The position numbers and the translations under genes are program-made. DNA of 64,000 bases, from the NCBI GenBank assembly GCA_951213105.1, contig OX578140.1, positions 33,323,518 to 33,387,517 on the forward strand, in the 5' to 3' direction. The notes beneath the pieces were generated by a model that worked only from the letters and a program-made list of their open reading frames with translations, did no database searches and was not told the origin of the DNA. Source of the stretch: Amaurobius ferox. Taxonomy: Eukaryota; Arthropoda; Arachnida; Araneae; Amaurobiidae. Shown piece by piece: positions 40,126 through 51,566 of the stretch (positions are counted from its first letter, which is position 1; each line of letters begins with the position of its first letter).

Positions 40126-40369
40126 TATATGTTCTAAAAGTATAAAAAAAAATAATTTTATTAGCATGAAATATGGGTTCAAAGATTAGGACATCAAACA
40201 GGTGGTCATTTTGAAAATCACCCTGTAGCATTGGCCACGGCAATTTTTGATATCCAGACCAAAGCGAGCTAGAACACTTGTTATTGCACATAACAAAATT
40301 GGTTAATGATAAAATTTTGAGGGTGCTGAGCACCCAAGCACCCCCGCAGTCGGCGCCTATGCTGTAGAT

Positions 40370-40505
40370 GCTGTCACACCCAAGAACGCTGCAATCTCTG
40401 CAACTTTGTGGCTGTGTTTCTGGCCAAACACTATGGCCCCCTTTTGCTAGTCTATAATATCTCGTTTGCAGTCCATTTTCATCTTTACGAATGAACGAAG
40501 CAAAC
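40370..40505 (-). pseudogene. Tc1-like transposase N-terminal fragment
   Basis: The minus strand reads C-K-R-D-I-I-D, stop, Q-K-G-A-I-V-F-G-Q, then S-H-K-V-A-E-I-A-A-F-L-G-V, the first helix-turn-helix of Tc1-type transposases. It is separate from the Tc1 element at 40985. Only the N-terminus is left. Confidence 0.55.
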
Positions 40506-40819
40506 TGATCTCAAGGTTTTGCAACATGTTCAACCTTCCTCTATGACTTACACCTCTGTTCTGCGGGCATATGCAAGGTGTACTACAGACATGTGCTCTT
40601 ACAGTGTAGGATTACAGTAAATGCTGATTTCGTAATATTTTATCTGTGGTGTTTATATATATATATTGCATACAAAAGTTCAGTATGAACACAATGTTTA
40701 TTTTACCCAGTTTTACTACTAGTAATATGTATATTTTTATTAAAAGCATTCAAATGCTTCAGCAGAATGGGATTTACAATGTTCTCAGAATACCATATTA
40801 CTGCTTTAAGATATATATC

Positions 40820-42200
40820 ACAAACTAATTTCTTCCTAGTATGTAAATGACTGCATTGTTTCAAACTGTTTGTAGTAAATGCTATACCATACACATTACA
40901 TACAAATGGTGTCTCAAGTCCTTTTTGTATGCAAAAGATGTGTTTTTAAAGTAATTTTATCAGCAAACATTTTTTTACATACACTGGCAGAAAATAAAAT
41001 CCCAACACCAAGAAGAAATTAGTTTAGAGGAAATGGAATGTAGGCAAAGCAATTGTGTAGGTAACATCTGATTAAAGTTTCAAGGTCACGGGTTAAAGTA
41101 TGCGCAAGAAGAGCCATTTCAAATGTAAAATGGTGGTACATTAATAACCACTGTAGTAGTCGCCATGATTTTGAATGCAAGCATGCAAACGTGCATGCAT
41201 TGTGTCGTACAGGTGCCATATGTCATTTTGTGGGATGGAGTTCCATGTCTGTTGCACTTGGTCAGTCAAATCAGCAATGGTTAATGCTGGTTATGGATGC
41301 TAGATTTGTCTTCCAATAATGTCCCATATGTGCTTGATGGGAGAAAGATTTGGTGATCTCGCAGGCCAAGGCAACATGTTGACATTCTGTAGAGCACATT
41401 GGGTGACAGCAGCGATATGAAGATGAGTGTTATCCTGTTGGAAAACAACCTCTTGAATACTGCTCATGAATGGCAGCATAATCGTTTCAATGACCAATTT
41501 GATGCACAAATTTGTTGTCAAGGTGCTTGGGATAATGACGAGAGTGCTCCTGCTGTCATAGGAAATGGCTTCTCAGACCATAACTCCTGGTGCAGGGTTC
41601 AGTGTGTCTACGTCGCAGACAGCTTGGTTCCAAGTGCTCACCTGGCCTTCTTCTTACCAACATACGACCATCATTGGCACCAAGACAGAAACAGCTCTCA
41701 TCTGAGAATACAACAGATTTCCACTCTGCCCTCCAATGAGCTCTAGCTTGACACCATTAACATTGCAGATGGCAGTGATTCGGAGTTAGTGGTATGAACG
41801 CTACAGGCTGTCTGGCTCGGAGCTGTCCCTCAAGTAATTGATTTCTTATAGTTCGCTGTGTCACTCTGGGGCCAAAAGAAGCTCTAATTGCTGCTGCAGA
41901 TGCAGTACGATCCGCCACAGCCATGTGGCGAATATGGCGGTCTTCCCTCTCAGTAGTGGCCTGTATGCGGCCGGACTCCGGTCTTCTTGAGACAGTGCCT
42001 TCCCATGACCACTGCTGCCAACAATCATGCACAGTGGATACATCTCTGCCAAGTCTTTCTGCAATATCGCGGAAAGAAACTATTTTTTGTAGTAAATGCA
42101 TTATCACACATATTACACACAAATGGTGTTTCACCTATATGCAAAAGATAATGTGTTTTCAAATTATTTGACACAGAAAACGATTTTTGGCATATATGAC
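40820..42200 (-). pseudogene. C2H2 zinc-finger gene remnant split by a Tc1 element
   Basis: Minus strand. The upstream part (42200-42083) encodes C-H-I-C-Q-K-S-F, then L-K-T-H-Y-L-L-H-I-G-E-T-P-F-V-C-N-M-C. The downstream part (40980-40820) resumes with V-C-K-K-M-F, T-L-K-T-H-L-L-H-T and a finger with C-N-V-Y in place of C-x-x-C, plus a frameshift. The linkers are of TGEKPF type (here I-G-E-T-P-F). A Tc1 remnant lies between. Related fingers occur at 45818-46840 and 50896-51384. Confidence 0.75.
40985..42082 (-). mobile_element. Tc1 element inserted in zinc-finger gene
   Basis: The transposase reads from 42082 down. Its N-terminus has F-R-D-I-A-E-R-L-G-R-D-V-S-T-V (helix-turn-helix), then S-R-R-P-E-S-G-R (GRPR-like hook), then T-Q-R-T-I-R-N-Q-L. 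Further down comes F-Q-Q-D-N-T-H-L-H with the second catalytic Asp. The third position reads S-P-N-L-S-P-I-K where active elements have S-P-D-L-x-P-I-E, so a catalytic residue is lost. A frame break separates the N- and C-terminal halves. The left end begins CACTGGCAGAAAATAAAATC. No matching right terminus is seen, so that end is truncated against the finger sequence. Confidence 0.75.
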
Positions 42201-42300
42201 ATCCCGGTAGCGGAAACGAGGCGGCACTGCGTCAGGCATCGCAGATTACTTTTGTTCTTGTAGATCAACTTCAGACAGTTTAAAATGTAATTTAAAATGT

Positions 42301-42310
42301 ATATGTATTT

Positions 42311-42349
<39 letters not shown>

Positions 42350-42352
42350 TAT
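42301..42352. repeat. A-tract and (AT)n microsatellite
   Basis: An A run followed by about 13 AT dinucleotides. Other (TA)n tracts occur near 45681, 46990 and 48970. Confidence 0.95.
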
Positions 42353-42457
42353 TTTAACTTTGGTTTTGCAGATTATTGTATCTCGTCTTGCATTTTCTGC
42401 AGGACAAAATGCAACTTTGCACTTTTTTTTTCACGAGACCAGACTTCTCCCCTGCAC

Positions 42458-42827
42458 TTGCACGTGTTTATGTTATGTGAAAGAATGTCATTGAGAATGG
42501 TGACCAGAAAACAGATACGTATGCGCAGTTCTGAAATGGCATATGGCCTTGTGGGAATAACTACCACAGTGCGCTGGGCTAAAATGGCTGCACAGTCTGA
42601 AAAAGTGTCATGTTTTAATTGTAATGAACAAATATTGTTAAAAAATTTAAAATCTCATTATTTTCGTGCTCAACCGACAGTAAAAGTTCAATATAAATCT
42701 CATTCGAATAAAAATGTCGCAGATTTATTTAAAAAAAGAGATAATGCGACAAGTTCTAGAAAGGATTCAGAAGAGGAATCCAGCTTATCCATAATGTCCG
42801 ATAAAATAACGGAAAATAATCGAAATA
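42458..42827 (+). CDS. Unrecognised ORF cut by the Tigger insertion
   Basis: An open frame of about 127 codons that contains K-V-S-C-F-N-C-N-E-Q-I (a C-x-x-C pair), a basic stretch, and an S/E-rich end with S-S-R-K-D-S-E-E-E. Its composition is more protein-like than the background, and the start region (42500-42600) is GC-richer and promoter-like. It may be a first exon of a zinc-binding host or hAT-related gene. The frame runs straight into the Tigger terminal repeat at 42828, so the true 3' part is displaced. Function unknown. Confidence 0.35.
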
Positions 42828-45314
42828 CACTTATCCCCTGATTTACACGGCACTTGTTTTACACAATTTCGCTTTTACACGGTTTATAAATTAACAGATT
42901 TAAAAAAATTGATAAAAATGTATATTCCGCTCCATATACGCCTATACAAAGATTTGATGACATTTTTGAATTTTATTCCTTTGGTAACACTGATGAAAAC
43001 AGGGGATTCCCGGTGTTGTAAAATATATACATTTAGGGGAATCCCCGTATAGGGAAATCCCCATAATAGGGGAATCGCCGTATGTATTTCACAACAGTAA
43101 AGCTATCTGGTTCATGCAAGTACATAGTGCAGAAACATTTTAGCAGCAAAGCTTATATTATTGTGCGTTTATCTTTTGAACTGGTAAGTTTTCGACATTT
43201 ATAGTTTTTCTTGCATCTTTATAGTTTGCGTAAATTTGTTAAAGTTCTATAATGTCAAAGGATTTGAAGAAAAATCAAATGAAAAGAAAAGTTATTTCTT
43301 TAGAAACTAAAATTCAAATATTAGACCGTCTACGTAATAGAGAAAGAGTAACGGATGTTGCTAAATTTGACTCCCTGAATAAAGCTACAATAAGGACAAT
43401 AAGAATAAAATGAAGACTCCATTAGAAAAAGTGTAGCAGTTGGAACCTGCAGCAGTATGAGTACGACTTCATATGTTAGAGATGTTACAATGGAAAATAT
43501 GGAAAAAGCCTTAGTGATATGGATAGAAGACCAAACTCAAAAGCGAATCCTGATTGATACCAAAGCTGTTACAAATAAAGCTTTGAAGATTTATCAATCA
43601 CTTAAGAATCAGTCGCCGTCGACTTCGTCCGATGAAAAGAAGGTATATTTTCCCACAAGCCATGGGTGGTTCAAGAGATTCAAACAAAGACATTCTTTAC
43701 ATAATCTGAGAATGAAAGGTGAAAGTGCATCTGCTGATTTGAATGCTGCACAACAACATCCGGCAAAACTTGCTGAAATCATTGCCGTTAACTCCTACAC
43801 TTCTGATCAGGTTCTCAATGCTGACGAGTCTGAATTATTCTGGAAAAAAATGCCGGAAAGTACCTTTATAGTCAAAGCTCACAAATCAAGCTAGTAGTCA
43901 TAAAGTAGCGAAAAGTCGTATAACAGTTCTTTTTTGTTGCAATGCTTCTAGCGATTATATGATGAAACCATTGGTGATTAATGAATCAAAATCACCACGA
44001 TCATTCAAAGGAATAAATATCAAAAACCTTTCCGTCTATTGGATGGCTAATAGAAAAGCATGGGTCACTGCCATAGCTTTCAATGAATGGTTCCATAACT
44101 TCTTTGTTCTAGATTTCAAAAATTATTTAACTAAAAAGGGATTGCCTTTTAAGGCTCTTATATTAATTGATAATGCATCAGGTCATCCTCCAGATTTACA
44201 ACACGAAAATGTAAAAGTTGTTTTTTTACCAAAGAATACAACTTCCTTATTACAGCCGTTAGGTCAAGGGATAATTTCGACTTTTAAAGCACTGTACATC
44301 AAGCAAACTTTCAGGTATATCTTAGAACAAATGGAGAATGATGAATCTCTTACTCTGATGGATGCTTGGAAGAAATTTACAATTTTAGATTGTGTTAAGC
44401 ATGTTGGACTGTTCATACACTCAGATCAAACAATCAACGATCAACGCCTGCTGGAAAGCAATATGGCCGGATGTTGTTGAAAGTGGAAATGATAAATCAC
44501 CAATAGAGCATGAATATTCTCGGATCACTGAGTACTATAGGAGGAGATCATACTATAGGAGGAGAAGGTTTTGAAGATTTAGCTCAGGCAGATATTGAAG
44601 AAATAATGGCTGATGAAGAATTGAATGAAGATGATTTAATTAACATGATTCGTGAAACAAACAAACATGATGAAGACAATGATTCTGATGAAGAGCAATC
44701 TGAACCAGTTGAGTTCACAGCAAGAATCATAAGCGTAGGAATTGATTTAGGAAGAAAATTGGGCAACCATTTCTTACAATATAACACAAATGTTGATCGA
44801 GCTCTCCGATTCCAGCGAGACCTTTGTAAATGCTTAAATCAATATGAAGAGGTCTATGAAGATTTAGCAAAAAAAACCTACGCAATTGTTAATTACCGAT
44901 TTCATGACAAAGTCTTGTCCACCCGAGATCTTGCCTAATTTGTCAACCATTGACCCAGAATCGCATAAAGAAAGCTCAAGTGATGAAAGTGACATCATAC
45001 CTATCAGAAAAAAAAGACTGATAGTACATAAAAGTGATGACAGTGCTTAAACTTAATTTTTAAGGGTCTTTTTGTTTTTTTGCTCCTAATGTAAAATAAA
45101 TTAAATATGTTATATTACTACATTCATATGTTTGTTGTTTTATAAACTAAGTATAATTTTAAGTTTTCTAAGATGTCTTACTTAAACAAATGACTGAATC
45201 ATGCACATTTTGGGGTTATTTTCGTTTTACACGATTTTACTTAGCAAAATCCAAAATTTCAATTTACACGGTTTTGTGCAGAACTTATCTTCTGTGTAAA
45301 TTGGGAGACAAGTG
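42828..45314 (+). mobile_element. Tigger/pogo-class DNA transposon
   Basis: Imperfect terminal inverted repeats (CACTTATCCCC..TTTACAC at 42828 and the reverse complement of GTGTAAATTGGGAGACAAGTG ending at 45314) are flanked by TA on both sides (42826-42827 and 45315-45316), the expected target duplication. It encloses the broken transposase described separately. Around 43000-43090, GGGGAATCCCC-type palindromes repeat. Confidence 0.85.
43252..45050 (+). pseudogene. Tigger/pogo transposase with frameshifts and a lost catalytic Asp
   Basis: The N-terminus (43252-43410) has K-R-K-V-I-S-L-E-T-K-I-Q-I-L, the psq-type helix-turn-helix start. 43457-43894 holds the CENP-B-type DNA-binding part (T-S-H-G-W-F-K-R-F-K-Q-R-H) and N-A-D-E-S-E-L-F-W-K with the first catalytic Asp. 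43959-44480 has L-I-L-I-D-N-A-S-G-H-P with the second Asp. The third motif reads L-L-Q-P-L-G-Q-G-I, where active members have D in the D-Q-G position. 44510-44938 and an acidic tail to 45050 complete the C-terminus. At least three frame breaks. Inactive. Confidence 0.88.
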
Positions 45315-45815
45315 TATAATAATCGAATTGACAATTGAAAAAATTATGGTAAAAACTCCTGTTTTTCATAATTTTATAAAATAAAATTAATAAAACTCGT
45401 CAAGAATTAATCTGTCTTATATTTTGTTATGAATCTCTACTGAGGTTTCAAGCTATTTCTCAAACATATAATTAATAAAATTATCCTCTTAATAACAATG
45501 TAATTCAAACAATGAGAAGTACTTATAGAGTCATTTCGGGAGCATAAACTAAAATTCGATATAGTATGTGCACCTGTATTTATATGATCATAATTTAAAT
45601 TAAATATGAATTTACTTTCCATTTTAATAAATATAATTTAAGGAATCATTAAAATAATAAACAAAAGTGTGTAAAACTTTAAATATATATATATATACAT
45701 AGAAAAATACAAAAAATGATCCATTTTGGAAAGAACCCAGAAGCTAAGACAACGTTCAAGCCGCAGATACATTTTCAAACACCTAATCTTTGTCGTAGAT
45801 CAGCTAGAAGTGTTC
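45051..45815. other. Tigger tail and spacer
   Basis: Contains the Tigger 3' untranslated part and terminal repeat up to 45314, then AT-rich spacer with a (TA)n tract. No further gene. Confidence 0.4.
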
Positions 45816-45817
45816 TG

Positions 45818-46840
45818 CTACTGGGTATGACACACAAATGTCCTTTTTCTGGAATGCACTACGTGATAATGTATTTTTAAATTATCTTTCTTATCAAATG
45901 TTTTTTGACAAATATGACATCTTAATAATGGCCCAAGATGCAATTTACAATGATCTCTGAATGCTAAATCACTATTAAATTGCTCTTGACACATATTACA
46001 AACTAATTTCTGCAAACGACTATGGCATTTCAAAGTGTCTTTTAGAGCAAATGTTTTAGTACACACATCACATTCAAATGGTTTCTCTCCTGTATGTGAA
46101 CGATAATGTGCATTTAGGGTACTCTTTCGGTGAAAGATTTCTGGCATAAATTGCATGGAAATGGTCTTTTTCCACCATGTACTAAAAGATGCTGATTTAA
46201 GTTACAATTTCTAGTAAATCATTTTTGACAAATATGACATTCAAATTCCTTTTCAAAATGTAACTTTTTACGGTTTCTTAATCTGAAAAAATGAGCAAAT
46301 TGTTTTTTACATATATTGCAAACTAATGTCTCTGGTATGTTAATTAAAAGCATTTTTTGTTGTAAATATTTTAGTGCACACATTGCAATGAAAAGGTCTT
46401 TGATCTGTATGTACAAGATAATGTCTTTTTAACGTATAACTATTGATACAAGATTTCTGGCATAAATTGCACAAAAATGGTCTCTTTCCAGTATGTACAA
46501 GATAATGTTGTTTCAAGATATCTTTAGTGGTATAAGATTTCGGACACAAATTTCATACAAATGGTTTCTTTTCTCTTCAATGCACTGCATAATCTCTTTT
46601 AAAACTACCACTGTCAATAAAAGATTGCAGACATACATTGCAAACGAATGATTTCTCCCCAGTATATGAACAATAATGCCTTTTCAAACACTTTTCATTA
46701 TTAATTTTTTTTTTACAAGTATCACATTCAAATGCCTTCACATGCATTTGATAATGACTTCTGAAATTTATTTCAACTTTAAATATCTCCTGACGAACAT
46801 CACATTTAAATGTTCGTTCTGAAGCTAATTGAGAGCTCAT
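45818..46840 (-). pseudogene. C2H2 zinc-finger gene, decayed
   Basis: From ATG at 46840 the minus strand encodes a series of C2H2 fingers with typical linkers (H-T-G-E-K-P-F, H-T-G-K-R-P-F). About 12 fingers can be followed. The frame is broken several times (near 46577, 46549, 46340 and 46219). The first finger has C-D-V-R where C-x-x-C is expected, so one zinc ligand is lost. The last fingers (46156-45818) are the best kept, ending H-V-V-H-S-R-K-R-T-F-V-C-H-T-Q. Family and role: nuclear DNA-binding proteins; the target is unknown. Confidence 0.8.
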
Positions 46841-47473
46841 TTTAAAATACTACTAATATAAATTTTTATATTATGCATAAATCTGTCTGTCTCTTCTGTG
46901 TAAAGAGTAATGTTCTTAGTAAATATGCTAGGATAAACATTTTACAGAAATGGCTTCATAGTAAAATGTAAAAAATGATATGGTGTTTATATATATATAT
47001 ATATATATATATACAGACTATCTTTCTGAGAAAAAGTTCACGTGCCAGGCATAACAATAAATTTTCTCCAATAAGTAGACTTAAAATAAGTGTTAAATTT
47101 TAATTTTATTATCTTTAAATAAATATAGCTTTGCAATGGCTTCCCAGTGCGAAAGTAACTGAATATTTTTAAAATACACTTCTAACAAAAATCCTTTGAT
47201 CACAATTCTTAACGTTTTTTCAAATTAATAAAGGCTGTTCAATATATAGAACCCATGCATATGTTTCTTTCGTACTATGCAAATCACTTTCAAGAATACA
47301 GCCTTTTTAACAAAATAGTATATACAAAAGAAATCGTGTGCGACTGTGCATAATAATGATTAACGAGCGTTATTACATTCCATGAAGAGAACTAGCGTCT
47401 ACAGCTCGCGGATTCTCAAAAACGCTGTAGCAGCAAGTTTCGGATTCCTGAATATTTCTGCGCATGCACGAAC
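46841..47473. promoter_or_regulatory. Upstream region of the minus-strand zinc-finger gene
   Basis: Contains an (AT)n tract near 46990. 47380-47473 is GC-richer with CTGCGCATGCACG, similar to an NRF1-type GCGCATGCGC box. By position it could serve as a promoter for the minus-strand finger gene or for the duplicated block beginning at 47474. Inference only. Confidence 0.3.
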
Positions 47474-48119
47474 GCCATCTTGTTTGTTTTGATCACATAT
47501 CTCAACTTGATATTTGACTGTTTGCTTCTCTCTAACATGTCTGATACTGATTTAAATAAAAATTATAGAAACAAACGGCCCTTTTCAGGGCCATGCTCTT
47601 CTTCAAAATGATTTTATTTTGCAATATGTCTTATATAAGCAATTTGTTTTTTAGAGAGCACTTTTGGTTGCAAAAATACAGCTGCATAACTCATAAACTT
47701 TCATTATAGAGTAAAGTAAATAGATACTTTTTTAATCCACAAGTTCTACTACATTTATCCTCGTATCCAGATTATAATTCTTTTGATTTGTCTTATGCCA
47801 TCTTGTTTGTTTTGATGACATATCTCAATTCATAGTTGACTGTTTGCTTCTCTCTAACATGTCTGATACTGATTTAAATAAAAATTATAGAAAAAAAAAA
47901 CGACCCTTTTCAGTGCCATGTTCTTCGAAATCCCTTTATTTTGCAATGTGTCTTATATAAGCAATCTGTTTTTAAGAGAGCACTTTTGGTTGCAAAAATA
48001 CAGCTGCATAACTCTTATTATAAAGAAAACTTTTATTATAAAGTAAATAGATACTTTTGTCCACATGTCCTATTACATTTATCCTCGCATCCAGGTTATA
48101 ATTCTTTTGATTTGTCTTC
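47474..48119 (+). repeat. Tandem duplication of about 324 bp
   Basis: GCCATCTTGTTTGTTTTGAT starts at 47474 and again at 47798. The copies run in parallel to TTCTTTTGATTTGTCTT at both ends. Each copy contains a short frame from ATG (M-S-D-T-D-L-N-K-N-Y-R) with an A-run expansion in the second copy, so it may be a duplicated first exon of a finger-type gene. Confidence 0.85.
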
Positions 48120-48971
48120 ACTTTCAGACTAACTATCCAATGAAATTATAATTTAAGTCATAACCTAATTTTATGTGTATATATGGTATCATGTTTAAAC
48201 TACACTTATAAATTGCATAATTCATAGTGAAAGTTATTTAGAATATTCTTGCAAAGTTAAAAGAGAAATTGATTAAATTGCGAATTTCACACCAAAATTT
48301 AAATGCATATCAAATTATGAACACCAAGCATATTTAATTGATACATATGTAGTATACAAAAAATTTAAAAGCTCATAAATGAAAATCATGAATGCATCAT
48401 TCAATTAAAGTAATAGCCATTGGTGAATTTAGCAGTCACTAAAAATAAAAAAAATTATTTTTCAGTAACTCTATAATTTGGTCTTTGTTTTTCAAAATTA
48501 ATTGTACCAATACTGTTGAATATCAATACCTGCTGAGAAATTAAATTTAAGTTAATATAAAATGTTAGAAGTATAAATTAATAATGTAGAAAGGTTGCTG
48601 ACCCTTGATCCATAATTTAAAAATTAGAAAAAAATATTAAAAAGTATATTTTGAGAGTTTGAAACTAAACATTTCAGTAACGCTTCGGTAATTCTTAGAT
48701 ATTCTATCACCTTCATGATTTTGAATCTATTCATGTGTAGAATACACAAAATATTATTTAATATAATGATATATGTAATACTTATTATATTTTAATTTTT
48801 TTTTATCAGTTTATGTAATAAAATGTTAACAATGTTTCATGAATTTATTCTCAAATTCTGCTTGAATTTTAAACATTGCCTTCTAAAGGATATGAAACAC
48901 TTATGAAGTTACATCTAAGCTGTTATAAAGCCGAATTTTTGTTTCACAATCAAACTAACATTATCTCATCA

Positions 48972-49009
<38 letters not shown>

Positions 49010-50835
49010 GATAGGGGGGTTCATACCAACCACTGAAACATTTTTGGCAAATCTCTCCATGATGATATTGTAAACCTGCATTTTAATTAATTTTAGATAA
49101 ATTTCCCCCACAAAATTCTTCCCTCGTCTGTTTAAAATATGTCCCCTTCAATGTGTGTGTATATATATATACATATGTATAAAAATGTCACCAAGAATTA
49201 TTTTTATAGAAAAGGAATTCAAACCATAAAAAAAGGGTCAGTATTAATCCATATTCCATAGCATCACTTGTATGAATGGTCACAAAATGTGATATACTTA
49301 TCTTGGGAGTATTGTACAGTTAAAATTATTAAGTAATTATAAACATTAAAATTATTAAGTAAATATTTTGCTTTTAATAGTTTAATTATAAGTCAGTTCA
49401 AGCTGAGAATAGTATACTAATGCAATTAAAAACAGAGTTTGTTGGTTTGAACCATGGTTTTTCAGGATGAGGTGCCCTGCGTTAAAATGAATATGTTTTA
49501 TATTTAAAAAAAAATTCTAAAAAATCACATTCTGCATTGTGTTACATCAGCATCCAGATAAAATCTTCCCTTTCCCTTTGTTGAGAAACAATATATATAT
49601 TTTTTTAATTGATGATTTAAAATTTATTTTATATTTAAGTTACATTTACAACTGTTATTTTTTATTCGAACTGATCTATGTACACATATTAATAGTAAAG
49701 CTACACATTTCCATTTTGATTCGTGGTGGTGGATGGGGGGAGAGCTCTCTCTAGTATATTAAAATATGGGTGCTGATACAAAAATATTAAAAAACTTTAT
49801 TTAATATTAGAATTTTCATGAGTAAAATAAAAATAACAGATATTTGATTTTTAAACATGTTGCAAAGTTAAAAATAAATTTCATCGCCAATTCTATAACG
49901 TGTGGTTGAATTTAATTTTAATTTTAAAAATGAATTTAAGCTACTTTCGTTACAAACTGATAAAAAAGTTCATCTACGATCTTTGTCAATCGAGCCCCCT
50001 ATTCCCACATGAAATCGTAGATCATGTAATTTATTCTTTTAAATCGAAAAATTTACTTTATAAACCGGCGTAAAAAGAGAACTGCAAAAACAAACATCGA
50101 GTCCCGCGAAATTCACGCGCATGCGTAAGGAGTAAAACTGAGTGCTGCAGCGCTTTTGATAAATACAAAATCCGCGTGAAGAGAGTGGGCGTGAATGATT
50201 CACTTCTAATCGCAAACAAATCTCTGAAACTTGAATAATTCCTTCTCTTTCCGGGCCAATCACAGTGTACATTTTTCTTATGCTGCCAGATGGAATGCTC
50301 TTAAATAGTTGGATTCAGCACAAATTAGACATAAAATTTCATACTTGGGAATTTTTATTTTCGGATTGGCAACACAGATGGTTACAGATATTTGTGTTTG
50401 TAAACAATTGAAACGAATTTAACGTTATGAAAAGGAGCCAGCTCAACACAATATACATCAAATATATTTATATTATATCAACATTTTCAGCATATTGCAA
50501 AAGAGAGTTATATGTGATGTATTTGTAATTCAATTAACTACAGAAACTTCGTGAAAAAGAACTTGATATTGAGGACGAGGGACGTTTTATTTAATGTGTT
50601 TCAAATGGCATATTTAACATAATTATCGATTACTTCAAAATTTATTCCAGTGTACCTTTTATTTAAAAACACGATTGAATTTACAATAAACAAATCTATA
50701 TATTAGTGAGTTTTGTGTTTAACGTACCTCAACATTTATTTAAGAAAATATTGTGAAGTTTATATAGTTTACGCATTAATGCGAGTTCATTTGTTGGAAA
50801 TATGTTTTACTGCATGTAGCTGTTTGCAAACTCAC
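48120..50835. other. Non-coding region upstream of the plus-strand zinc-finger gene
   Basis: AT-rich with (TA)n at about 48966-49005. 50090-50280 is GC-richer and contains CACGCGCATGCGTAA, a good NRF1-type box, which suggests a promoter for the finger gene at 50896. No protein-coding exon is recognised. Confidence 0.4.
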
Positions 50836-50895
50836 TATGCTGTACGTAGAAGAGGTTTATATACATAATTATATATCTGGATGGAAGCATCTCAA

Positions 50896-51384
50896 AATGA
50901 ATTTTAAACTAGATTCCTGGAAATTATCTAAATGTGATGTTTGTCAAGAAACATTTAAAAATAAATATGAGTGAAAAAGTTATTATTGATTGCATCTGAA
51001 TTCATTTAACTGTGATATTTGTCAAAAAATATTTACTTATCATAATAATTTGAAAGGGCACAAACTCTTACATACTGGTTAAGGACTATTTATATGCAAT
51101 ATATGCTAGACATATTTATGGAAAAAAGTATTTTGAAGACACATTATCTTTTACATACTGCTGAGAAACCATTTGTATGTAACATATGTACTAAAACATT
51201 TACTTCAAGAACCAGTTTGAAACAGCATTTTCGTTTACATAGTGGAGAGAGATTAGTGTGTAATATATGCCTGAAAGAATTTTCTTGTAATTCAGGGTTC
51301 AGAGAGCATTGTAAATTACATTTTGGGGAGAAATTTGAATGTAATATTTGCCAAAAAACTTTCAGTAGTAAAAGTAATTTAAAA
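50896..51384 (+). pseudogene. C2H2 zinc-finger gene truncated by the bacterial island
   Basis: From ATG at 50896 the plus strand encodes K-C-D-V-C-Q-E-T-F followed by a stop, then further fingers (C-D-I-C-Q-K-I-F, C-N-I-C-T-K-T-F-T, C-N-I-C-L-K-E-F-S, C-N-I-C-Q-K-T-F-S). The last finger keeps S-N-L-K and then breaks off before its zinc-binding histidines, exactly where sequence of bacterial character starts. It is related to the minus-strand gene at 45818-46840. Confidence 0.8.
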
Positions 51385-51566
51385 AGCGTGTTGGCTTTCT
51401 CCTGATTTATGAAACAATTCATCCCTTCTGAAATCTACGGTAGAACTGATGATAAGTGCAACAACTGGCACTCAATGAAAACTTATTAAACTTAATGAAA
51501 AATACTGAAAATTCCTCACATAAATAAGGTAGTCATTCAAGGAGTCCAGGTAAGGGAAATCGTAAA

